Below are positions 21,181 to 30,979 of a DNA stretch of 64,000 bases, piece after piece. Each line of letters opens with the position of its first letter. The stretch's first letter is position 1. Source of the DNA: Paludibacterium denitrificans (GTDB taxonomy: Bacteria > Pseudomonadota > Gammaproteobacteria > Burkholderiales > Chromobacteriaceae); contig NZ_WLYX01000001.1 in assembly GCF_009707705.1 (NCBI RefSeq), positions 1,426,001 to 1,490,000 of the forward strand. Direction: 5' to 3'. The notes beneath the pieces are model-generated. The model saw nothing but the letters and a program-made list of their open reading frames with translations. It made no database searches and was not told the DNA's origin. Position numbers and translations under genes: made by a program.

Positions 21181-21767
21181 TTAGCTGGCGCTGGCTTGAT
21201 CCAGCGGGTCTTTTTCCTGCTGATAGATCAACCGGCCCGCCAGCAGCAACTGGCTTTCACTCAGCGGCCACTGCCCGCTGGGCGGCATGGCGCGCTCAAA
21301 GACAAAACGCTGGCCCTGATATTCCACCCGGGCATTGATCGGCAGGTCCTGAAAACGGCCGAGGATGTCGTCCGACAGCGTGACCTGACTGCTGTCTTCC
21401 ACGATGACCCCCTTGTGCGCCGGGGTATTGTCGGTTTCTTCCCATTCATCGTGCAGTATCGGCTGCGGCTGATGGCGGGTGGCCAGCTTGAGCCACAGGC
21501 GGAACAGCCGAGGCGGGCAACAGCACGCGGTGCACGTGTTTGTCCGGCGTAATCACGCAGGCGATGGGGAAACGCGTGTGGCAGTGCTTAACAGGTGGCT
21601 TCGGCGTGCAGATACAGGCGATCTTGCAGCAGGTGAGCGCTGCCCAGCATGCTTTCGGCCCCGACCATGGCATGGCAATGCGGGCAATGTTTGCCGAAGC
21701 GTCGAACCTTGATGCCATTGGGGAAGGTAACGGGAAGATAGCGGGAAATCTGTTCGGGTCTGGCCAT
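21181..21767 (-). CDS. Uncharacterised protein with CxxC zinc motifs (frame breaks)
   Basis: The restored product is about 195 residues: MARPEQISRYLPVTFPNGI, KHCPHCHAMVGAESMLGSA, a second pair ATCWHCHTRFPIA, and a C-terminal segment RFVFERAMPPSGQWPLSESQ. The paired CxxCH motifs suggest a zinc ribbon. Breaks are at 21586-21592 (GTTAAGC on the coding strand; GCTGGC restores Cys-Trp-His-Cys-His) and near 21500 (an indel in CCCGCCTCGG). I do not recognise the family. It lies tail-to-tail with rsmE and upstream of the metNIQ operon end. Function unknown. Confidence 0.6.
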
Positions 21768-21880
21768 TAACTGCGGTATCCACGGCTGGTGAAGTGCTGT
21801 TCCAGTATACCAAGTTACCGCTTGGCAAGGTCAAGACGACTGGCGTGCCCGCGACGGGGTGGAGAATATTCATGACAAAA

Positions 21881-21912
21881 CCCCGGCCTGTTCCACGTGA
21901 AACAGGCCGGGG
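21881..21912. promoter_or_regulatory. parS: parS-like site 3 embedded in a terminator-like palindrome
   Basis: TGTTCCACGTGAAACA (21889-21904) matches the ParB consensus at 15 of 16 positions. It is the centre of a 32-base inverted repeat with arms CCCCGGCCTGTT and AACAGGCCGGGG. On the minus strand it is followed by TTTTGTC, so it could also terminate the metNIQ operon that ends at 21960. Confidence 0.65.
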
Positions 21913-21959
21913 CGGTGGTCAGCATGACGGCGGCGTCGCCGTGGTTGCGGCGCTGTCGA

Positions 21960-22745
21960 TCAGAATGCCGGAACGACGGCGCCTTTGTAGTGGGTCTCGA
22001 TGAACTTCTTCGCTTCCGGGCTGGTAAGCGCCGTGGCCAGTTTCTTCACGGCGTCGCTGTTTTTGTTATCCGGGCGGGCCACCAGCAGGTTGGCATAGGG
22101 CGAGGTGGTTTCGACCAGCAGCGCATCGCGTTTCGGGTTGAGTTTGGCTTCCAGCGCGTAGTTGGCGTTGATCAGCGCCAGATCAACCTGATTGAGCACG
22201 CGCGGCAACGTGGCGGCTTTCAGTTCCTTGATCTTGATGTGTTTCGGGTTGGCGGCAATGTCTTTCAGCGTGGGATAGATGTTGCTGCGGTTTTTCAGCT
22301 TGATCACGCCGCCTTGATCCAGTAGCAGCAGTGCGCGCCCGGCATTGGTCGGATCATTGGGAATTGCCACCGTGGCGCCCTGTGGCAGATCGGCCAGTTT
22401 TTTTACCTTGCCGGAATAGGCGCCAAACGGTTCGATATGCACCGGTTTACTGGCGCTGACCAGATGCGTGCCACGGTCCTTGTTGAATTTTTCCAGATAG
22501 GGAATGTGCTGGAAGTAGTTGGCGTCCAGATGCTTTTCTTCCACTTGCAGGTTGGGTTGCACGTAATCGTTGAACACTTTCACGTCCAGTTCCACACCTT
22601 GTTTGGCCAGTGTCGGTTTGAGCGCTTCGAGCAATTCGGCTTGCGGAATCGGCGTGGCGGCCACGGTCAGTTTTACCGGTTGGGCCAGAGTCAGGGCGCT
22701 GCTAACCAATGCGGCGATCGCAGCAAGTTTGGCGATGTGTTTCAT
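21960..22745 (-). CDS. metQ: D/L-methionine ABC importer, substrate-binding protein
   Basis: NlpA/MetQ family periplasmic binding protein of 261 residues. Typical segments: LTVAATPIPQAELLEALKP, FNDYVQPNLQVEEKHLDANY, FQHIPYLEKFN, and VAIPNDPTNAGRALLLL. The signal peptide ends LVSSALTLAQP without a lipobox cysteine, so it appears to be a free periplasmic protein rather than a lipoprotein. The start at 22745 has AAGGAAA ahead. Third gene of a metN-metI-metQ operon that feeds methionine, fitting with metH elsewhere in the window. Frame intact. Confidence 0.93.
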   Translation of the reverse strand: MKHIAKLAAIAALVSSALTLAQPVKLTVAATPIPQAELLEALKPTLAKQGVELDVKVFNDYVQPNLQVEEKHLDANYFQHIPYLEKFNKDRGTHLVSASKPVHIEPFGAYSGKVKKLADLPQGATVAIPNDPTNAGRALLLLDQGGVIKLKNRSNIYPTLKDIAANPKHIKIKELKAATLPRVLNQVDLALINANYALEAKLNPKRDALLVETTSPYANLLVARPDNKNSDAVKKLATALTSPEAKKFIETHYKGAVVPAF

Positions 22746-22837
22746 GATGGGTTTCCTTGTGGGAGAGCGAATGGACACGGTCATGCGGCCAAATGGCCGG
22801 GCAAAATCACTACAAAACGGAACGGTTTATCTTGCGG

Positions 22838-23515
22838 TCAGTGACGCTGAAACTGCCGGACCAAGCGGTCGCCCAGCGTCTGGATCAGCTGTACCAGCAC
22901 CAGTAGCAACAGCACGGTGACAATCATCACTTCGGTCTGAAAACGCTGGTAACCGTAGCGCACGGCCAGGTCGCCCAGACCGCCGCCGCCAATCACGCCG
23001 GACATGGCGGTGTAGGACACCAGCGTCACACAGGTGACGGTTGCCGCGGCAATCAGCCCGGGCAGGGCTTCCGGCAACAGCACGCGCAGGACAACTTGTC
23101 GCAGGCTGGCGCCCATCGACTGGCTGGCTTCGATCACGCCCTTGTCCACTTCGCGCAGGACGTTTTCCACCAGCCGGGCGAAGAACGGCGAGGCACCGGC
23201 CACCAGCGGCGGAATGGAACCGGCGACGCCAATCGAGGTGCCCACCAGCTTGAGCGTCAGCGGAATCAGCACGATCAGCAAGATGACGAACGGCAAGGAA
23301 CGGCAGATGTTCACGGCGAACGACAGCACGGCATACAACCGTGGCCGCGCCCAGATCTGCCGAGGCGAGGTGAGATACAGCACCACGCCAAGCGGTAGGC
23401 CGAAGGCGATGGTAAACAGCAGCGAAGCCCCCAGCATGGTGAGAGTGTCGAGCCCGGCCCGGCCGATTTCCAGCCAGTCCACCGTGAGCAGTTGCGACAG
23501 GGACAGCGCACTCAT
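22838..23515 (-). CDS. metI: D/L-methionine ABC importer, permease
   Basis: Inner-membrane permease of 225 residues with five or six helices. [40 protein letters not shown] and the ATPase-contacting [20 protein letters not shown] are characteristic of Met[18 protein letters not shown] near the C-terminus is also conserved. Its ATG overlaps the metN stop by four bases (ATGA), so translation is coupled. Frame intact. Confidence 0.95.
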   Translation of the reverse strand: MSALSLSQLLTVDWLEIGRAGLDTLTMLGASLLFTIAFGLPLGVVLYLTSPRQIWARPRLYAVLSFAVNICRSLPFVILLIVLIPLTLKLVGTSIGVAGSIPPLVAGASPFFARLVENVLREVDKGVIEASQSMGASLRQVVLRVLLPEALPGLIAAATVTCVTLVSYTAMSGVIGGGGLGDLAVRYGYQRFQTEVMIVTVLLLLVLVQLIQTLGDRLVRQFQRH

Positions 23516-24527
23516 GACAGCACCTCGCATTGCACGCCTTCGCGCGCAAAGATGTCGGGCAAATGGCTCAACGGCGTGGTGGAGGCAATCACGCCCGCCA
23601 CCAGTTGGCCGAACGGCGTGCCCTTGATTTCCGACAGCGTGCCGTTTACCAGATTGACGCGCAGGCCAAACTCACGGCCTACCTTGTCCAGCACCGGTTG
23701 CAGCGCCGGTTGACCGACGAAGGTCAGCTTGATCAGCGGCACGCCCACGCGCTGTTGCCGGGACTGGCGCGTTTGCTCCTGATACAGGCCGGTTTCGGCC
23801 AACAGGCTGCGGGTGACCTCGTGCTGTGGGTGAAGGAACACGTCCAGCACGCGGCCCTGTTCCACGATACGGCCCTGATTGAGCACCGCCACCCGGTCGC
23901 ACAGTTGGCGGATGACGCGCATGTCGTGGGTGATCAGCACGATGGTCAGGCCCAGCTGACGATTGATGTCGGCCAACAGCGCCAATATTGAATCCGTGGT
24001 TTCCGGGTCGAGGGCCGAGGTGGCTTCGTCGCTCAACAGCACATCCGGGCGATTGGCCAGCGCGCGGGCAATGCCGACGCGTTGTTTTTGTCCACCGGAA
24101 AGCTGCGCCGGATAACTGTTGCGCTGTTCACTCAGGCCAACCAGTTCAAGCAGTTCGCTGACCCGTGCGTCGATGCTTAAGCCGCCTCGTCATGGCTTAG
24201 CCAGCTCCAGCGGGAAGCGCACATTGCTTACCACGGTGCGGGATTTGAGCAGATTGAAATGCTGGAACACCATGCCGATGCGTTGGCGGCGCTGCTGCAA
24301 GGCTTTGCCGTCCAGCCGGGTGATGTCCTGACCGTCAATCCGCACCGGCCAGAGCTGGGCCGCTCCAGCAGGTTGAGGCAGCGGATCAGGGTGCTTTTGC
24401 TTGCGCCAGAACGGCCGATGATGCCAAAGATCTCGCCTTTGGCTATCGACAGGTTGATGTCATGCAGCGCCTAAGGTGGGCGGCCATCCACCTGATAATG
24501 TTTGTGTAGTGCTTCAACGTCGATCAT
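23512..24527 (-). CDS. metN: D/L-methionine ABC importer, ATP-binding protein (four frame breaks)
   Basis: ABC ATPase of about 340 residues with a C-terminal NIL regulatory domain. Motifs: Walker [10 protein letters not shown] (the usual lysine-serine pair shifted by an unusual GAS), signature [15 protein letters not shown], Walker [18 protein letters not shown], and the NIL region from about [12 protein letters not shown]. Breaks are an in-frame TAG at 24471-24476, one C lost near 24352, 24195-24201 (GCTAAGC coding) and 24175-24182 (GCTTAAGC). Two copies of the 9-base repeat lie inside (23605, 23794). First gene of the operon. Confidence 0.92.
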
Positions 24528-24687
24528 GGATATCGTCTGCCTTACCGGCAGGGTGACAAGATGGCCACAGTCTAGTCGAGGTATCTATCTACAAAAAACA
24601 ATATAAATTAGTTTTTTTATGAACAAATCGAATATGTGAGGCGGGCGGGAGGGTGAGCGTAGCAGCGGGAATTTGCCGGGTGGCCGT

Positions 24688-24718
24688 CATGAAAAACGGC
24701 CCTGACGGGCCGTTGCGG
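24688..24718 (-). terminator. Terminator after the DUF2059 gene
   Basis: AACGGCCC / GGGCCGTT stem; minus-strand continuation is TTTTTCATG. Confidence 0.82.
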
Positions 24719-24740
24719 GGAAACGAGGCGGGGGACGCGC

Positions 24741-25278
24741 TTACTTTCTTGCGCTCTTGCCGTATTCGACCGCGGCAGCCTGCATTTTCGGCAGCAGCGA
24801 TTTGTCGGCCGATTTCAGCATCTCGGTGGCAACGCCGTTGACGATCTTGGCTTGCTGTTTCATCAGCTTCTGACCGGCGCTGGTTTTGTAGAAGGCCACG
24901 ATCTGCTTGAGTTCGTCGGTGCTGAACTGGCTGCTGTACGCCTTGTTGATGGCGCTCTGGAACTGCTGTTTGGCGGCGGCGGAGGCAAAGTAGTCGGAAG
25001 CCAGCTTGCGTTGGCGTTCGACGTACGGCTTCAGGCTTCTGGACTTTTTTCTGTTGCTCGGCCGACAGGGAAATCTTGTTCTTCACAAAATATTCCTGCA
25101 GCAGCGGCACGGCCGAACCGGAGGTTTGTTGCACCAGCGACGGCAGCAGGCTGTCCAGATGGGCGATTTCTACCAGTTCCTTGATGATGGCATCCTGCGC
25201 GGCATCGGCGTGGGCCAGCATCGGCAAGGTCAGGGCGGCGGCACTGAGGGCCAGTTTGAAGGTGCGAGCGCTAAGCAT
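24741..25278 (-). CDS. DUF2059 secreted protein (frame interrupted)
   Basis: The signal peptide MLSARTFKLALSAAALTLPM ending LAHA directs it to the periplasm. The mature part of about 155 residues is helical and, once repaired, reads ...YFASAAAKQQFQSAINKAYS then FSTDELKQIVAFYKTSAGQK and LMKQQAKIV, the core of the DUF2059 domain. The break near 25030 is one extra base in CCAGAAGCC. The start has AAGGA nine bases upstream. Function unknown in the family. Confidence 0.78.
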
Positions 25279-25430
25279 GGGGAATCCTTTTGTCATGGCT
25301 TTTCACATGGTCAGGGAGTGTGACACCAGCGCGGCCATGTGGTCAAAGACTATGGGACGAGCAAGGATAAGCAAGGTTCCCGTGCGGTCGGCAAGGTTGG
25401 CCGAAACCGGCGCGGCGCAGAGGCCGGGAT

Positions 25431-25999
25431 TCAGGCAGCGCACGCGGCCCGGCTGGTGACCCGGGCGCTCAAGGCGTGCAGGTGGGATAGCCCGTCTTCC
25501 CACTGGCTGTGGCCGGAATCGACATTGATGTGGCCTGTTGCAGCCAGTTGAGCGGGCTTTGCCAGTAGAAAGCCAGCCGTGCGCTGCGCGAGGCTTTGCA
25601 AAACGGGTCATTGGTGCTGGCGATCAGGCGGGTGGGAAAAGGCAGCGCCGGGCGGGGCACCGGGGCAAAGCTCATCAGCTCGCGCGGGGCAAAGGCGCGT
25701 TCCACGTCGGCAGGCGCTACCAGCAGCGCTCCGGCGATACGGCCGGGGTGGCGTGCTGCGTGGTGCGCCACCGTGATGCAGCCCAGTGCTATGGGCGATG
25801 ACAATGGCCGGGCGGCGGGCCTGATCCAGTGCCCGGTCCAGCGCCGCCAGCCGGTGTCCAGTTGCGGCTGCTCCCAATTGTCGTGCTCGACGCGGATGGC
25901 ACCCAACAGCTGTTGCCAGTGACTTTGCCAATGCTGGGGGCCGGAATTTTTCCAGCCCGGCTGGATAATGAAATCCACCCCGAAATCGATCTGTGCCAT
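25431..25999 (-). CDS. RBBP9/YdeN-type serine hydrolase (frame interrupted)
   Basis: Alpha/beta hydrolase of about 189 residues. N-terminal FIIQPGWKNSGPQHWQSHWQ and the repaired nucleophile elbow HSLGCITVAHHAARHP are diagnostic of the RBBP9/YdeN family; the acid and histidine lie in STNDPFC and, after repair, the C-terminal SGHSQWEDGL. Breaks are at 25851-25854 (ACCGGC for ACCTGGC), 25781-25790 (AGCACTGGG for AGCCTGGG) and near 25542 at a GCTGGC-like position. All fit the window-wide motif errors. An esterase role is inferred. Confidence 0.82.
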
Positions 26000-26092
26000 G
26001 GGTTGTGCTCCGCCTGTTGATGGACGCACTATAAACCGGCTTTGTTATTCTAAAAAATAATATTAAGTTGTTTTGTTATTCCGTAAATAAAA

Positions 26093-26125
26093 ATCCGGTT
26101 GCCAGATCACTCCGGCAACCGGCGC
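26093..26125 (-). terminator. Terminator of the Ser-rich protein gene
   Basis: CCGGTTGCC / GGCAACCGG stem; minus-strand continuation ATTTTTATTT. Confidence 0.85.
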
Positions 26126-26137
26126 TTGCCCGGCCCA

Positions 26138-26875
26138 TCAGGAATAGGTGCTGACCACATTGCCCACGGCCGAAGTGGCCGATCCGGAATGGCTTTGCAG
26201 GTTGTTCAGCAAGTTGCCGAGGAAGGTTTGCAAGTTGGCCGAACTGCTAGTGCTGCTGTTGCCGCCATTGGCCGCCTGCAAGGAACTGAGCAGGTTGGAG
26301 AAGTCCGATTGCAGCGTACTCAGATTGCTGTTGCCGGAGCTGGACGAGTTGCTGCCACCGGAACTGTTGTCCGACGACGAGGACGCGCTACCCAGCTCGC
26401 TGATCAGCTGTTGCAGGCCGCTGGTCATGCTGGCGTAGGGCGAGGTGGCAGAGGTGCCGCTGGTGGCGGTGGTGCTGCTGTCATTGTCGCCATCACTGTC
26501 ACTGGAACTGCTGCCCGACTGGTTCTTGATGGCGCTGAACAGGTCGTGCATCAGCGTGCTCAATGCCTGCATCGGGTTACTGCTGCTGTCCGTGCTGCTG
26601 GTGCTGGTGTCAGAGTCGCCATCCTGATCGCCACCCGGCGGCGGTGGAGGCATGTCGCCACTGGCACTGCTACTACTGCTGCCGCTGGGCGGTTGCAGGC
26701 TGATGGAAATCCCCATGTCGCTGAACGCCTGTTGCAGGCTTTGCATGAAATCGCCGTCGCCACCGCCTTTGTGGTGTTGCTTGGCGACCTGACCGCTGCT
26801 GGTGGTCGACTGGGTGCTGCTGGATGACAGCGCGCTGGTGTAGAGCGCATTGCTGTTGATTGCGGAAATGCTCAT
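26138..26875 (-). CDS. Serine-rich low-complexity protein of unknown function
   Basis: 245 residues; more than a third are Ser, with Thr, Asn, Gly and Asp making up most of the rest. Three short hydrophobic-helical islands stand out of the low-complexity background: FMQSLQQAFSDMGISISLQP, NPMQALSTLMHDLFSAIKNQ and NLQTFLGNLLNNLQSHSG, plus MTSGLQQLISELGS. There is a PPPPPGGDQDGD segment. No signal peptide or membrane helix. The islands are spaced like helices separated by flexible linkers. The frame is intact and it stands alone. I do not recognise the family; a secreted or surface-organising role is possible but not shown. Confidence 0.75.
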   Translation of the reverse strand: MSISAINSNALYTSALSSSSTQSTTSSGQVAKQHHKGGGDGDFMQSLQQAFSDMGISISLQPPSGSSSSSASGDMPPPPPGGDQDGDSDTSTSSTDSSSNPMQALSTLMHDLFSAIKNQSGSSSSDSDGDNDSSTTATSGTSATSPYASMTSGLQQLISELGSASSSSDNSSGGSNSSSSGNSNLSTLQSDFSNLLSSLQAANGGNSSTSSSANLQTFLGNLLNNLQSHSGSATSAVGNVVSTYS

Positions 26876-27313
26876 GCTGGCTCCTTTCAGATTCCGATAA
26901 ATGACAACCGTACGCAGGGTGAGCCGGTTGTGGTGCTGGCCCTTATGCAAGTTATCGGCCTGCTTGCGCCGGTTTACGCTGCCCGGCGGGTAAAGTTGGG
27001 TTAGCTGATGTAAAGAAATGTTAAGAGTCACGGCGGGCCACGCCATTTGGCTACCCTATGGGCGGCCAAGGGGGTGTGCGAGCAGGCTAAACCCTTGCCA
27101 GATCAGGGCGGACGGCAAGAATTGCCGCTGCCGGTCGGGGGCGGAAAACGCTAGCCAACGCGCCGTTTGCCATGCACTGGCGCCGGTCCGGGCAGCCAGT
27201 TTCAGCGGTTAGCGGCAAAGTTTGCCGTGCGGTGCCGGGGCAGGTTGGCCGAAGCGTGAACGGAAGGGCGGCTGGCGCGGTGGCCAGCCCATCATGATGA
27301 GAGTGTGAAGGCG

Positions 27314-28004
27314 ATGCCCAAGATTTTGCTGGTGGATGACGATATCGAGTTGGCCGACATGCTGCAGACCTATCTGCAAGGTGAGGGCTGTGAGGTGACG
27401 GTGGAACATGAGGGAGAACGCGGCATTGCGCGGGCGCTGTCCGGCGAGGTGGAACTGATGGTGCTGGACGTGATGATGCCCGGCCTTAGCGGTATCGAAG
27501 TGCTGCGCCGCGTGCGCCAGCACAGCGCGTTGCCGGTCATCATGCTCACGGCCAAGGGCGACGACATGGACCGGGTGGTGGGGCTGGAATTGGGCGCCGA
27601 TGACTATGTGGCCAAACCGTGTACCCCGCGCGAACTGATTGCCCGCATCCGCGCGATTCTGCGCCGCAGCGCTGGCCCGGTCAGCGTGCCGCAGGGCGGT
27701 GACAGCTTGCGCGAGGGGCCGTTGCAGATCTGGTCGGGCGAACGCCGCGCCAGTTGGCAAGGGCAGCCGCTGACGCTGACCAGTACCGAATTCAGCCTGC
27801 TGGAAATGCTGGTGCGCCATGCTTAAGCCAGCCAGTGAGCAAACAGGACCTGTCGCGCCACGCGCTGGTAAACCGCTGGCACGCTTTGATCGCAGCATCG
27901 ACGTGCATGTCAGCAGCATCCGCCAGAAGCTGGGGTTGCTGCCGGACGGCCGCTGTTGCATCCAGACCGTGGTGCGGCGCGGTTATCAGTTTCTCAAGGG
28001 TTGA
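27314..28004 (+). CDS. OmpR/CpxR-type response regulator (frame interrupted)
   Basis: About 229 residues: receiver domain MPKILLVDDDIELADML, phospho-acceptor in MVLDVMMPGLSGIEVL, and LTAKGDDMDRVVGLELGADD with the conserved Lys in YVAKPCTPRE; then a winged-helix DNA-binding domain (LTSTEFSLLEMLVRHA, SIDVHVSSIRQKLG, RRGYQFLKG). Breaks are at 27821-27828 (GCTTAAGC for GCTGGC) and about 27866 (GGTAAA for GGGTAAA). The stop is three bases before the histidine kinase start, so the pair is co-transcribed. The signal is unknown. Confidence 0.9.
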
Positions 28005-28006
28005 GC

Positions 28007-29404
28007 ATGGGCCGCCTGTTCTGGAAGCTGTTTTTCATTCTGTGGCTGACGCAAATCGCCACCGGGCTGGGCGTTGGCGTGGCGTTCTGGCTTAAACACC
28101 GCACGGTGGCCAGCCAGACGCAACATTTGCAGCGTGAGCACGCCTTGCTGGAAGTGGCGGTGGTGACCCTGCAGCAAGGTGGCGAACCGGCATTGCGTAC
28201 CTTGCTGACCAGCTGGTCACGCGCGCCGCTGCCGCTGGTGTATGCGCTGAATGAACAGCAGCAAGACCTGCTGGGGCGGCCGGTGCCCGCCCTCAGCCCA
28301 ACCGATCCGGGCTGGGCGCAGCAGTGGGTGCGCACACAGCAGGGGCAGAATTTCCGGCTGGTGATGCGCCTGCCGCCCCCGCCATTATTGCCGGGTGGTT
28401 TCCTGCTGGGCGCCGGTGGCCCGCCTCCTGTCGCCCCCTTGGCGCGTGGCGCGTTGCCCCCGCCGCGGCCGCATGATTTTCCGTGGATTCCGCTGGCGGT
28501 GGGCATGCTGGTGAGCCTGATCATGGGCGCCTTGCTGGCGCGCTACCTGTCGCGCCCGATCCGCCTGTTGCAGCAGGCGTTTCAATCGGTGGCCGAGGGC
28601 GATCTGGCGGTGAACCTCACCGCGCAGCTGGGGCGGCAGCGCGATGAACTGGCCGACCTTGGGCGTGAATTCGACCGCGTGGCCAGCCAGTTGTCGCGGC
28701 TGATGGAAGACAAGAAACGGCTGCTGCACGATGTTTCGCACGAATTGCGTTCGCCACTGGCGCGGCTGGCGGTGGCGGTGGAGCTGGCGCGGCAACAGCC
28801 GGACAAACTGGACACCGGCTGGAGCGCATGGAGCGCGAGGCCCATCGCATGGACAAGCTGGTGGGCGAGTTGCTGGCGCTGGCGCGGCTGGATGCCGAGG
28901 GCGCGGCGCTGAGTCGGGAAGCCGTCAGCTTGCGCGCATTCCTGACGCCCTTGCTGGCGGACGCGCGCTTCGAGGCGGCGGCGCATGACGTCCAGCCGTT
29001 GTTGCAGATGGAGCAGGAGGTGTCGGTATGGATACAGCCGGAGCTGTTGCGGCGGGCGGTGGAAAATGTGCTGCGTAACGCCATCCGTCATAGCGCGCCG
29101 GGCAGCACCATCTTGATCGAGGTGACGTCATGTGCCGAACAACCGGGGTGGGTGCACGTGGTGATCAGCGACCGGGGGCCGGGCGTGCCAGCCGCGCAGC
29201 TGGACAGCATTTTTGAGCCGTTTTTCCGCCACGCCAGCCTAGCCGGATGACCGTGGTTATGGTCTGGGGCTGGCGATTGCGCGGCGGGTGGTCGAGGCGC
29301 ATCACGGCCGGATCTACGCCCGTAACCGGCCTGCGGGCGGGCTGGAAGTGACGCTGGAGCTACCGCTGGCACGCCCGCCTGACGTCGTTTCGGCCAACCC
29401 CTGA
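28007..29404 (+). CDS. Sensor histidine kinase, CpxA-like (frame interrupted)
   Basis: About 466 residues. One N-terminal membrane helix (WKLFFILWLTQIATGLGVGV), a short periplasmic region rich in proline (LPPPPLLPGG), a second helix before LLARYLSRPIRLL (HAMP), the phospho-accepting histidine in LLHDVSHELRSPLARLAVA, and ATP-binding boxes NVLRNAIRHS, DRGPGVP and GYGLGLAIARRVV. Breaks are at 28815-28818 (ACCGGC for ACCTGGC) and 29238-29244 (CCTAGCC). The last residues (SANP) are encoded by a copy of the uptake-like repeat at 29389. Partner of the regulator just upstream. Confidence 0.9.
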
Positions 29405-29434
29405 GTCCCTGCCTGCGCTGACGGCTTACGCGGC

Positions 29435-30865
29435 TTACCAGTTGTTCGCGCGCCAGCCGCCCCAGCGTGGCGATGGCATCGGCCAGCCCCGGCGACCGGG
29501 GTTGGCCGAACTTCAGGCGCAGACAGTGGTTAAAGCGTGGTTCGGCAGAAAACACCACGCCCGGCGCAAAGCTGATCGACTGCTGCAACGCGCGCTGCAA
29601 CAGCTGGTTGCTGTCCAGCGCCTCCGGCCCCTGCACCCACAGCAGCATGCCGCCTTGCGGCCGGCGGACCTGCGTACCGTGCGGGAAAGCGGCCAGCACC
29701 GCGTCGGCCAGCTGCTGCATTTGCTGCGCTAGCTGTTGGCGCAGCCGGGCGCTGCGGCGGGCGTATTCGCCGCTGGTCAGGGCGTCGGCCAGCACCCGTT
29801 GCAACAGCGAGGATGCCGCCAGACTGCTGCTGTCGCGCAGCCGGGTGAGCGCGGCGTGGTGGCGCCCGCCGGACAGCCAGCCCAGCCGGAACGCCGGGGC
29901 AAAGCTCTTGGTAAACGAGGCGCAGTAGATCACGTCGCCGTCGCGGTCCCACGCCTTGAGCGGCGTTGGCCGCTGTTGGCCGAAGTACAGGTCGCCAAAC
30001 ACATCATCCTCGATCACCGTCACGCCGTGGCGCCGCGCCAGCGCCAGCAGCCGCTTCTTGTGTTCGTCCGGCATCAGCGCGCCGGTGGGGTTCTGGAAGT
30101 TGGGCACGCACACCAGACACTTCACCGCCGGGCCGTGGCGCAGGGCAAATTCCAGCGCTTCCAGTGACAGCCCGCTATCCGGCGTGCAGGGGATTTCCAG
30201 CGCCTTCAGCCCAAGGCTTTCCAGCGTTTGCAGCAGGCCGAAGTACACCGGCGTTTCCACCGCCACGGTATCGCCGGGGCGAGTGAGGTGACGCAGCGCC
30301 AGACTGATGGCTTCGGTGATGCCGTGCGTCACCAGAATCTGGTTTTCGGCCAACTCCAGTTGCCAGCTGGCGGCCAGCCGGGTGATTTCGCGGTGCAGCT
30401 GTTGCTGGTCCTGCGGCGACAGATGGGTGTCGATCAGCGTTGGCTGGCGCAGCAGCGCCTGTTGCAGTTGCTGCGCCAGTTCCTGGGTCGGGTAGAGCTC
30501 GCTCACCGCCTCGGCCATGTGCAGCTGGTACTGGATGGCGGAACTGGAGAGCTGGATCAGCGTCGACATGCGGCTGCTGACGTTTACCCAGTGCGGCGGG
30601 CGAAGGCAGCGGCACGGCGGGTGTCTGGGTCTGGCGGCTGCTGGCGCCGGGCAGGGCGGCGTAGAACCCGGCACGTGGCCGCGCCACCACCCGTTGCTGT
30701 TGTTCCAGCTGGCGATAGGCGGCCAGTACGGTCAGCACGTTGACGCGGTAATGCTGTGCCAGCGTGCGCAGCGACGGCAGGCGGCAACCGGGCGGAAATT
30801 CGCCGTTATCCAGCCGCGCTTGCAACTCGTGCTACGATGTGCAGGTAAAGCGGAGTGGTGGTCAT
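29435..30865 (-). CDS. MocR/PdxR-type GntR regulator with aminotransferase domain (frame interrupted)
   Basis: Winged-helix domain (FPPGCRLPSLRTLAQHYRVN, VLTVLAAYRQLEQQ) joined to a class I aminotransferase fold with PLP motifs ILVTHGITEAISLALRHL, VPNFQNPTGALM and the PLP lysine in ASFTKSFAPAFRLGW. Such proteins sense PLP or amino-acid derivatives and control a neighbour, here probably the divergent BenE-type transporter. Breaks lie near 30833 (GTAGCAC) and about 30605 (one extra C). The 3' end is uncertain: GTAAGC occurs twice at 29434-29445, and unrepaired the frame would run deep into the kinase gene antisense. I place the end near 29435. Confidence 0.85.
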
Positions 30866-30979
30866 GGCTGTTATATAGAACAGATTGCTTAAGCATGCTA
30901 AGCTGTTTACCCGGCTGTGTGAAGGCAGCGGCGCCCGGTTTTGCTACGGTGTGGCCATGATTATTCATGGAGGAATGCC

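Noticed and set aside
29088..29434. Continuation of the MocR frame antisense through the kinase gene
   Set aside because: The extra residues have no family similarity and overlap a well-supported gene; an indel near 29440 hiding the true stop is more likely.
30883..30902. Palindromic TGCTTAAGCATGCTAAGC in the MocR-BenE intergenic region as an operator
   Set aside because: It contains GCTTAAGC, the recurrent error word, so the palindrome may be created by misreading.
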